From contig LR746277.1 of NCBI GenBank assembly GCA_902729315.2, positions 5,399,001-5,463,000 on the forward strand: a stretch of DNA of 64,000 nucleotides. Reading direction: 5' to 3'. Of the stretch, positions 10,196 through 20,611 are shown piece by piece. The DNA comes from Spirodela intermedia (lineage: Eukaryota > Streptophyta > Magnoliopsida > Alismatales > Araceae). The notes under the pieces were generated by a model, which saw only the letters and a program-made list of their open reading frames with translations, did not search any database and had not been told where the DNA came from. Each line of letters begins with the position of its first letter. Position 1 is the stretch's first letter. The translations under genes were made by a program, and so were the position numbers.

Positions 10196-11479
10196 ATCGG
10201 CGCCACAGGATAAACCAAAAGCCTTGAAAACATTTGTTTCAGAAATAAGGGGAAATGTTACGATCGGAAGACTAGTAAGGCGGCGTTCGCGAGACTGTCT
10301 CCATGATACTGCTAATCGACGAACCCGTTTGTTTCTGAATTGCCTTATGATTTGATTCTTGATAAAGGTTAGCATATTCTCTCCATATAATCCCCTACCG
10401 CACTACATAAAGCCAATACAACACAGCGGAAGGAAGAACGAACATCGAATACTCGGATCAGGTGAGCGGCAAAATACTTACTTGGGATCGGGATGGGGCC
10501 TCGGGTACTCCGCCAGAAGAGGACTTACCGACGCCCTCGTCTTCCGCCAAGATACCCTTTTGCACCAGCAACTATCTGAAGACGTACGTGGGAGACCGTG
10601 AGCCGGGAGGCTAACGGTTCCCTTCTTCTCGACATTTAATAACGGTCGGGCAGAAGAGGTGGGGAAAGGTGGGGAGCCGGGATGTTGACTGACGAGGTTC
10701 CATGAACTGAACGATAATTCCACTCTTTCTCTCTCTCTCTCTTTTCTTGTCGGTCGAGTTGTGGACAAAGTAAATCGAGTTCCATTGTCTTGTAGTCGAG
10801 TGCAGCGTCACTCCTCGTCAGCGGCTACTGTAGTTGATAGATTTACTTCATAGTTTATTCAGCTCTTCTCTTCAGCGCAGTGCTCTGTCTCACCTCCCTC
10901 TTTCTTTCTCCATCTATTATAATAGTTTACTGTTTTCTCTCCCGTCGGTGACGGGTTCCTATCTCTCTCTCCGGCTTTCTCTCTCTATCTATTACAATAG
11001 TTTATTGTTTTCTCTCCCGTCGGTGACGGGTTCCTCTCTCCTCACTCCGTCTTTCTTTCTCCATCTATAACAATAGTTTATTGTTTTCTCTGCCAGTTTC
11101 TGGGAAGGAAAAACGAACATCCAAAAAGGAAGCATGGTTCACGTAACAAAAACAACCGAGGATGCCATTTTTCTTCGGAAACGTCGCAACCAATCCCCCG
11201 GGAAGGGCACCGAGAGATCATGTGAGCGGAAACATTCTTACTCGGGATCGGCTGGGGAAGGAGAGAGCCGCGACCGGCATCGCAAAGGATGAGCGGGAGC
11301 GCGAGGTCTGGGAACGGGGAGCTCTCCACGGCTAGGGTTTCTGGAGAGCGAATGTGCACTGGGCCTGGTCTTTATATAGTGATGTCCGGGTGATTTCCAG
11401 CCAACGATGGATGATCATCTAGAGCCTTCTACTTTGGCCGCCCGATTAATGCGCCTATCTCACAATGAGCCTACGGTGG
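10196..11479 (-). pseudogene. RPP2 5' fragment copy: promoter, leader exon and partial leader intron, no coding exon
   Basis: Direct duplicate of 492-1241. On the minus strand it keeps the TATA box (11378-11371), the telo-box AAACCCTAGC (11340-11331), the leader exon and the GTAAGAATG donor (11241). The P2 coding exon is absent. Transcription from this promoter would run leftward into the truncated PUB4 copy. A segment of about 600 bp inside the intron (about 10500-11100) is not present in the first copy. Confidence 0.75.
10900..11092. repeat. 75-bp tandem repeat, about 2.6 copies
   Basis: AATAGTTTA landmarks at 10921, 10996 and 11072 give a period of 75-76 bp. Each full unit has a CT-rich part and a palindrome CCCGTC-GGT-GACGGG; the last copy is truncated before the palindrome. 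It lies in the segment inserted into the duplicated RPP2 leader intron. Confidence 0.85.
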
Positions 11480-12080
11480 TCATCATTATCATTTGCATAT
11501 AAGAGTTGATAATAAAAAATACAACCCACAACTTATGGATTTGATTCATGTGGCTTCTATGATTAGTTTATGCTGAAGTTCGTTTTATTTCTTGAGGAAG
11601 GAGAGTCAATGTAAAAGAGAAAACTAGATGGAGTGCAACAAGATGTTGGACAAAGAGAAAAGATATAAACCATACTTGGTCATGGAGTTACAAACCTAAA
11701 TGGACTCATGCTTATATTGATAGACAGAGAGTGGGGGACTAATTGTGGATGGGGAGTGATTTTTGACGAAATTACTCATAGTGCTAAGTAGTGTGCATAA
11801 ATCATTTATTTTAACATCTTCTTTGGGTCAACTGAGTTGGTGTCACAAGTCATGTGATTCACTTGTGTCCGGGCCCACCAATCCTCCAACTTAGATGGGT
11901 TGACTTCTAAAATAAGAAATGGGTAGGCCTGAAGCAAGTGCCCATTCCTCATACAACCTTGTCTTTGTTCTCATTAGCTTCTTGGTCAACATGGTTCAAC
12001 TTCCAAATGAGAACGTTTTACCAAGGCTCATTATTCACTAATGTATTCTATAATCACTATTAGTGACTATCACATTGGGA
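11480..12080. other. Intergenic, no gene recognised
   Basis: Moderately AT-rich, with no open frame of interest and no recognisable family. It lies between the RPP2-like fragment and a Gypsy remnant and may be the Gypsy element's gag region decayed beyond recognition. Confidence 0.35.
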
Positions 12081-14420
12081 AGAAGCAAGCCACCACATAG
12101 AGAGATGAGATGATGTCGTCGATTGCTACTTGGCGATGATCTCCTTGAGCTGTGGCATGTTGCTCCTAGTCACACAACAAAGATTACTCTCACACCCACT
12201 CAAGTAGATGCTGCCGCAGTAGCTCTGGGATACAATACCTCAAGAACTATGAAGCTAAAGGGGCTGTTAAGTAATTACAATATTATGATTCTTAATGACA
12301 CTAGGGCCACCCACAATTTTATTTCTACAAATCTTCTATCTTAGTTAGGTCTTACAACTATAGTTACTCCTAGGTTCAACATATGTCCCAATCTTTATTC
12401 TCAAGCAAGGCATATATCTTGACCTCTCCATCCAACTTTAAGACATTAAAATTCAAGATGATTTTCTCTCATTACAATTAGACAGCATGGAGTGCATCCT
12501 TGCCATGCAATGACTATGAACCTTGGGTGAAGTTGAATTAGACTATCAAAATCTGGTCATGTATTTTATGATGGGCAATACCAAGGTTAACTTACATGGT
12601 GATCCACAACTCGTCAGGTTAGGTATCTTGTTGAAATCTTTAACTCAAGAACTATTGTACAACTTTGATTTTTTGGTAGAACTCAAGCACATATCTACAC
12701 ATGATTGCATGCTGCCCATTTCACTTTCGGCAAACTAGGTTACTACTCTTTTTGTGAAATTCTTTCCATAAGTTTTTATAATCCCAACCAATTTACTTCC
12801 ACATTGTGTACTAAATCATGCAATCCCTCTTCTGCCCAACATGTCAGCTATCAACATTTGCCCATATCACTATTTGCACAACCAAAAGACAGAGATAGGG
12901 CATCTTATTCAACAAATGTGCATTGAAGGTATAATTCAACCTTCTTTCAGCCCATTTTTTATCCCGATTATAATCATAAAAAAAAAGATAAGAGTTGGTG
13001 ATTTTGTGTTAATTATCGTGCATTAAATTGTGCCATTATCTTGAACAAAATTTCTTATTCTTGTAGTGGATGAACTTCTAGATGATCTTCACGATGCAAC
13101 CATATTTTTCAAGCTCAATCTAAAATCCGATTATCATCCAATATGCATGAAGGTATCAGATGTTCAAAAAATTACATTTCATACACATCTAGGTCATTAT
13201 GAATTCTTGGTTATGTCATTCAACCTCACTAACACACATGTTACTTTTCAATTTGTCATGACTAATATTTTTCAAGCATTCTTATGCCAATTTGTGCTGC
13301 CATTTTTTGATGACATTCTGGTATGTAGTCATGACTATAATTCTCACCAAGATCACTAGTTCTATGTATTTACTATCCTCAATAATAATCATCTTCATAT
13401 TAATCCAATAAAATATAAACTTGGGCTTCTTATTATTTGATTATTTGGGTCATATTATCTCTACTCATAGCATGGAGGTTGAAAAATCTAAGGTGGGTGT
13501 TATACTCAAGTGGCTCATATCAAAGACTCTCAAAAAAACTCCATAGGTTTTTTCGTCTCATAGGTTATTATCATTGATTTGTGGCCACTTACAAGACCAT
13601 TGCATAACCCATTATGTAATTATTAAAGCATGATTCATTCAACTAGGATGAAAATACAATAACTACTTTTAAGACAATTAAGATATCTCTCTAGACAACT
13701 CCTATATTAGTTTTTTCTAATTTTGTTCTTCCTTTTGAGCTTGAAACAAATGTATCTAGATATAACAACGGTGTGATTCTTATGAAATGTCAGCAAGCCA
13801 TTGTCTACCTTAGTCAAATACTTTCTCCTCAACATCAACTAACGTTCATTCATATATGAATGAGAGCTTATGGTGATCATTTTGGCCATCCAAAATGATG
13901 TCATTTCTTAGTTGACAGCTCATTTATCATCTATATTGATCAACACAACTTGAAATATTTATTAGAAGAACAAGTGATAGCTTTAGAATATCAAAAATGA
14001 CTACTAAAGCTCTTTGAGTATCAGTTTAAAATTAAATTCAAAATCAGCTCAAAAAATAATAAAGTAGATGCATTCTGTTGAGTGATAGTTTTGGAATGTA
14101 TTTTCTTGAGTATCATCTACCTTTGTTTCATATGTTTCAAATCAAGCCCAACTCAAGTGAGAAGTACGATCACACTCCTAGTCGGTATGTATTATCTATG
14201 ACTTGATTTCTAATGCACAATAATGGTTGTATTATTTGTTGCAAGATGGACTCCTATTTTATAAAGGACAAATTTCAAATGTCTATTTAATGTCTTTTAT
14301 TTTTTCGGTCACTATCTTCTTCAACTTGATTTTCTACATCATAAATATGCCTTAATTCATCTTGCTGATGAAGTTTTGTTGTAGGCCTATCTTCTATTAT
14401 CAGATGCAATACCTGTAAAA
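12081..14420 (+). mobile_element. Decayed Ty3/Gypsy element (protease, reverse transcriptase, RNase H)
   Basis: Landmarks in order: an aspartic-protease-like NDTRATHNFIST near 12291-12330 (intact families have DSGATHNFIS), a reverse transcriptase start near 12841-12960 (YHYLHNQKTEI...EGIIQPSFSPF), palm residues at 13066-13320 (ELLDDLH, FFKLNLKSDYH, FFDDILVCS), then RNase H-like sequence near 13640-14080. The frame is broken by many stops and the protease motif has lost its catalytic context. Integrase is essentially missing after about 14300. It is a relic with no coding potential. Confidence 0.75.
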
Positions 14421-14569
14421 CCCTGTTTGAAATGATTTTTCCTTCTTACCCATTGTCCTCTATAACTATCAAAATAGTCTTGTCATAGGTCATTTCATGA
14501 TTCTTTTGAACATATAAATGAATTTACCGAGAACTCTTTCTTGGCTTTAATATGTCTAAGTAAAATACT

Positions 14570-15990
14570 AGGAGGGGGGGTAAATTAGTTTTCTATGTGT
14601 TTGACACACATTCTAAAGTAATTTATAAAGTATGAATACAACTTAATCTACAATTCTTATCTAGGTCATTCAAGTATTTTGATTTCTTTTTCTCTTACTC
14701 CTAATAATAGTAGACATAGAGGTTTTGTACTTATTCACTTTTCCTTAGGCTACATCTAGTAGATATCCCTTTCCTAATAAAGGAGGATCATCTTTTTAGA
14801 TTTCTACTATTTATCAACAGAAATATAACTTATTTCATGTGCTCAACACTCTTTACACAACTATTTGATCTCTATAGATATCTCACCCCTCAAAGGTAAG
14901 TCCTGACTCACAACACCATGTGCTTAAGTCAAGGTATATTTCTCCTTAGAGAATAGCACCCTCCGGGTGTGGATTAAGTCTCTTAACACTTCATGCCTTA
15001 GTCTTATTTTCTCCACTCAACACATAAGTTAACTTAGGGTCTAATGGAGAAAGACAATCTTCAATAAAGTTGTTTGATTTGTAAGTTGTCCCAAATTATC
15101 AAATATGATAGAGTTATGATTTCTTCTTCGAAGTGCGTAGTTGTTTTGTTGTAGAAGGTTGAGTAGATCTTCCTTTGAGCTCGTGTGAGTGATATAGATG
15201 AAATGTTTCTTCATTTAGTGTTTAGTTCATTTGTTCTCAGCTCAATATGCTTATATTTGTATGGATTCATATCACTTTAGCATTTAAAATCGTCATATAA
15301 ATTTGAGTATATTTTTCTTGTTTCGCCATATTTTGGTGACCTTTAGTTATTTTTCATTTCCAAACTCTACTTTGATAATAGTTGTTCGTGATATCTTAGC
15401 TTGAGATTTGCATTTGATCGAATAATATTTCTTATTTTAAGGTCGTGCTGAAAATAAATTGTTTGACTTGTCTTTAGTCTACATCTTATGGTTACAAATT
15501 ACTATAAAAAATTCAAGCTTCTAACTTTCAATCATACTTTAATTCAAATCTTTTTGTTCGTAGGTATGTTGTCATTGATATTGTGTTTGAAAATACTCAG
15601 TTGATTAACAAGCATACTTATCTTCAAGATCAAGTTAGGATATTGTCATTAAGCTTATTGTTTAATGTATGAATTCTAATCACATGTTACCATTTAATAA
15701 GTTGAAGTTTGGTCATTTTCATTTTTTTATTTTCCCAGTCAAATGTGTCACCATGCAAATCATGTGACAATAACTTCTCTGCCTCATTCTTCTTACATGT
15801 GATCCAACTTAGCTACCATATGGGTCATGAGTTTGAACTTTTCTTCAGTCACTTATCATGTATTTTTACTTTGAATATCTAGATCAGCTTTTCATGTGTC
15901 ACTACAGTGCTCTGAATACAAAATTTCACCTATGCCTTGATTAGAATAATTTGATTATCATTCTTTTTGCTTCTATTAAGTTTACTTCTT
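14570..15990 (+). mobile_element. LTR-like repeat after a polypurine tract (partner 1690-2930)
   Basis: A polypurine tract AGGAGGGGGGG at about 14570-14580 is followed by TAAATTAG, close to the TGAATTAG start common after this tract in plant LTR elements. The following 1.3 kb is noncoding and shares ordered segments with 1690-2930. Its position downstream of the plus-strand Gypsy relic suits a 3' LTR, but element membership is inferred. Confidence 0.45.
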
Positions 15991-16702
15991 AAGTTCAAAT
16001 CTCATGTCTGGGGATAAGTATGTCTCTCTCTCTTTCTCAATCATTATTCTGATGTTGTCACATCCCTTTCTCTCCACCTCAAGAGTCTTCAATCTGAAGT
16101 ATAGTCCACTGATTTTTTATGTCTTTCACGAGAGAGTAATGGGAGAACTACAATATCCTATTATCATATGGAGTCGGCAAGTACTATACTTTGGGAGATA
16201 AAATATTAGTTTTCGTAGAACTATTGTCACAGTATTTGTCACTCTCTTCTCTCTCTTATTCTCTATTGTCCATCTATTTACTATCTTGTTTACCACTATT
16301 TCGTATTATTAAGATATCTATTGCATCTATCTTTCACATTATAAGTGGAAAGGGAAGAGGGTCATATCAATCTCTCTTTGTAGTAAAGAGGGCTATGTTT
16401 GCAAAGTGGAAATATTTTCACCCCTCTAGTATATCTTCATATCCATTGGGTTATCCATCCATTAGATTATCCCTTTACCTTGGGCCTTAACACAATGACA
16501 CATCGTTGTGCACAAGAAGGCCTCATCCATCTTGAATTGCACTACCAGCCACTCCTCGCCAGAACAATGATTATAGCGTGCATCTCCAGCTGCCACCATT
16601 GCACAACAGTCTTCACCGCAGCCTTCCACAGCACCCCTAGAGTTGGAGTGGCCATGGTGATGATGCCCATTGTGGTGATGATGATGATGGTGGTAATGAG
16701 CA
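15991..16702. other. Intergenic, no gene recognised
   Basis: AT-rich, with a short GAT/GGT trinucleotide-rich run near 16655-16700. A His-rich minus-strand frame at 16782-16462 comes from that repeat. No domain is recognised. Confidence 0.4.
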
Positions 16703-18200
16703 AACTTATTTCTAAATATTAACATAGAAATATTGAAAAGTGACATGTGAAATTGTAAAACATAAGAGAATAATATTTTCATTGATTAGTGAGAAGAGCA
16801 AATATACATTCTCTCTAATTTATAGTGATGTTTGGGGACTATCACTAACTCTTAATATATTAAGAGTTAGATGGGTTGTCATTTTAATTATTTTATTAAA
16901 ATATAAATTAGAAGTGAACAAAGTTATATAGTAATTTAGCTCACTCATAAAGAATGCATTTGGAACATAAATGAAAAGATTTAGATCCAACAATACAAGA
17001 GATTTTTTTAATCACACAATTACAAGATACTTCATATAAAGGAATTCTCTATGAGTCATCATGTGTTAACACTCCACAACATAATAGAGTGGCTGAAAAG
17101 ATATCGAACATAGTCTAGAAGTGACAAGAGAATTTCTATTCCAAATTAAAGTGTATAAAGTTGTTTGGGGAGAGATGGTCTAAACAACTATGCACTCATT
17201 CATAGGTTACTATCTAGGTGTTAGCTTTAAAGAGTTTGCTGAAAATTTATCTCAATTTTATCCTAATATTTAGTTGAAAAATTACTTAGTTCTTAGAGTG
17301 TTTGGATGTGTTTTCTTTGTGCATAATCAAGATCTAAGTAAGAGGAAACTCGATCAATGTATTCTTAAGTTTGTTTACTAGGTACACAAATACAAAAAAA
17401 GGTATACATGTTACCATCTTCCATCTATGTAATTTTTTGTGTCAAAACATGTAATCTTTAATGAGCATAAAGCTTATTTTGATAAGAGTTCTTTTAAGGA
17501 GGAAACCCTAATATCACATATAAAAATAATAAATAAGGTAACAATATTTTACCATGTATACCTATAGAAATACTCATAAAACCAAAGATAACAATCATTC
17601 CCAAACCATAACAGCTCTAGATTCTCTTAAGCAAGAGCAACCAAATGATCTCTTACTGATCACTCAAAATATTGAGGATGAACAACCTTCTACACTACAA
17701 GACGGTAAGCATGAATTGCCTATAGCAGTTGGGAAGGGAAAGAGAAAATGTCTTCTATGATATCTTATATCTAGCTTTTTATCATAGACGCCTAACCCCT
17801 TAATATAAGACCTTGCCTACTACTCTTGATTTTGTCAAAATCTTATATAATGTCTTGAAGGCATTAGGTCATGATGAATGGAAACAAACCATGGAAGATG
17901 AATTAGAGGCATTAGAGAATAATCACACATGAGAATTAGTAAAATTATCACAAGAATGAAAGTCCGTAGGGTGCAAGTGAGTCTATACAATAAGATACAA
18001 GGTGTATGAGACATTGAAAAATATAAGACATGTCTAGTTGCTAAAGGATACAACCAAATTTATAAATATACTAGTTAGAAATATTTCTCAATGTTGTAAA
18101 AAATAGTAGAATTAAAATCTTACTCTCATAAGTTGTAAATTATGAATGGGACATACAATAATTTGATGTAAAGAATGTCTTCCTACATAGATAGTCAAAG

Positions 18201-18226
18201 TAATATATATATATATATATATATAC
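18201..18226. repeat. (TA)n microsatellite
   Basis: About 13 TA units inside the Copia relic. Confidence 0.9.
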
Positions 18227-19125
18227 TCTTCAAAGATATGAGAGGTAACTTCTAAGTAAAAACTTACTAAAGAGTTTGATATTAAGAAACTAGAAAAGTT
18301 GAGGTATTTCTTAAGTATAGAAGTAACGTACTCCAAATATTCAATATTTATTTGAAAATAGAATTAATTTTAAACCTTTATGAGATATAGAAAAATGAGA
18401 TGTAAACCCATAATTACACTAATTGATCCTAATCATAAGCTTAATAATGACAATGAGAGTGGTAGGGTATATATATACCCAAATATCAAAGATTTGTAAG
18501 AAAGTTGTTTTACCTCTCTTACACTAGACTAGACATATCCTATGATGTGGGTGTCTTGAGCTAATTTATACATGGCCTAAGAGAGAGTCATTTATACGCT
18601 ACAAAGAGAATTCTCTATTGTTTGAAATGAGTATTGGGAAAATGTATTTTATATAAAAAATAAATTAATACAGATGTTGATTGTGTAAGTTTTATCATTG
18701 ACCGATGATTGACTTCAAGATATTATTCCTTCTTAGGTGGTAATCTCATAACTTGGCAAAATAAAAAACAACATGTTGTGGCAAGGTCAAGCACAATTGA
18801 AATTTAGAGCAATGGCACTAGGAATCTATGAAGTATTATGGGTGAAAAGAATTATAATGGATTTGGATCAAATGGCATTGACCTATCAAATTATATTGTC
18901 ACAATAAGTCAGCCATCAACATAGTTCATAATTCAATGCAACATTATCAAACAAAACATATGGATATACATTAATATTTCATCAAGAAAAAGTTAGAGAG
19001 TAAATTACATGCATATCATATATTTCAACTAATGATCAACTTGCATATGTACTAACTAAAGAGTGGAATAAATCAATTTTCTAAATTGAGATTAAATGAT
19101 ATCCATTCACCAACTTGAGAGAGAA

Positions 19126-19303
19126 TGTTAATAGAGGTTATAAATTAGATCTGGTATAAGTGATTTCAATAGAATGAATTTGACCTAATTATTATCCGAG
19201 TGTATAAATATGTGCCTGTCCCTTTTCTTAAATTAATAAAGTATTTTTCCTTTCTTTTATCTCTCTCATCTAACCCTAGAGCTTAATGACTCTCTCTCCA
19301 ACA
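19126..19303 (+). repeat. 3' LTR of the Copia element (178 bp)
   Basis: Begins TGTTAATAGAGG directly after the polypurine tract and ends CTCCAACA, giving TGTT/AACA termini. It contains a TATA-like TATAAATATG near 19203 and an AATAAAG polyadenylation-like signal near 19235. Length and layout suit a short plant Copia LTR. Confidence 0.65.
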
Positions 19304-20611
19304 ATGGTGGATGGGAGCAAGGCTTCAAATAGTCAAGAAGTTTCGACAAGGGTAATTTTTCCTTGCCAATGATCTGAATTTTGGCTTGATCATATTTAAA
19401 ATTCTATCCTACGAGATATTCATACAAAGTATTCAATGTTTTTTCTATTTCCTATCTATATGAAGCAGAATCAATCAGATCTCTTATATTAGTAATTTTA
19501 TATTTGATCAAATTCATATCATAATTTCTCACTTTATGTGCATACTTTAGTTACTAATTTTCTTCCTTATCTCATTTTCATAATCTTCAAATTTAATTCA
19601 TAAAATTGTTCTACATTTTTTGGTCATGGATAAGGTTAATATAAATTTTCCCATATGTCTTGAGTTGTAAGTAGATGTAGGTAGATTCTACTAATCTCAT
19701 GAATCATGAAAATCTACAACCACACCATGATTCTTGAGTCATGTTGGTACCTAGTTTCAAACTCAAGATCTTTAATTTTTAGACTTTAACTATGTAGATG
19801 ATTAGACAGTCATCACCTTTTAAGAACAACTCTAACTTGCTAAGATCATCCAAATTAATTTCGACCATCAAGATGGTTTTTTTTGGGATATAATTGATGA
19901 GTCCCCATAATTGTGACTTGATTCAGTCCTTATGATTCAAGATTGTTATGTATTTCAGATTGCTTTAGACATTTTTAATTGCTAAAATAAGTATATCTGA
20001 ATGTAAAACAGATTAATTGTAAGAGATCACTCATTACCAAATATACTCTGCACAAGCCAACTAAATAGCTATATAATATAAAGATTCTGAGCATGAATCA
20101 GATATTCATGTTTCTACAGGAAATAAAGCTTTATTCTCACATAAGCAATATAGAATCTGCACAAGAACCAGTGAGTTGCATCAACAACTTAAAAGTCTAT
20201 CATTCTTTAAACCGGAACACAACTGCCACTCAAAATGGAGACCACATACAATGGAAGAAGTTAAATAGATCATGGTGAGATCTCACCTAATGTTTTAATA
20301 CCATGTCAATTGACGCTCAAATGGCTAATCTCATGTGATTCCTTTTATTTGATTATATCCCACAACAGCAATAGAAGAAAATCAAGAAGAACAAGAAAAT
20401 AGTAGTGAAAGCCTTAAAACTTCATTCAAAAGAAACAAGCAAATACAAAGAAAGGAGATAGAACCGGACCGATTTGGTTTATGAGTATAGTAAGAGATAC
20501 AACGAACATAAGATAAAGGCATTTACATAAATGAAAAGAAAAAAATAATCACTCATATTTTCATAGAGCGTAGTTAAAGTTGTGTTATAAGATAAATTAA
20601 AGTTCCATAAT
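19304..20611. other. Intergenic, no gene recognised
   Basis: AT-rich sequence between the Copia LTR and the PUB4 3' flank. The only ORF over 60 codons, at 20093-20278, has no family signature. The segment has no counterpart in duplicate block A, where Copia joins the PUB4 flank directly. Confidence 0.4.

Larger units (their letters stand above)
16703..19303 (+). mobile_element. Decayed Ty1/Copia element, integrase to 3' LTR
   Basis: Starts at sequence shared with 5425-6232 (GAG-pre-integrase and integrase). It then shows a reverse transcriptase start near 17876-17920 (WKQTMEDELEALE, typical of Copia RT), LVAKGYNQ-like residues near 18031, RNase H-like residues near 18715-19010, and the polyprotein end KLRLNDIHSPT near 19078-19112. 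A GAGAGAGAA polypurine tract directly precedes an LTR. Stops and frameshifts are frequent throughout, and the 5' half and 5' LTR are not seen here. Confidence 0.8.

Noticed and set aside
10900-11092. CRISPR-like regular repeat
   Set aside because: Contiguous tandem repeat without unique spacers, in a plant nuclear context.
16462-16782. His-rich minus-strand ORF
   Set aside because: Caused by an ATG/GTG trinucleotide-rich run.
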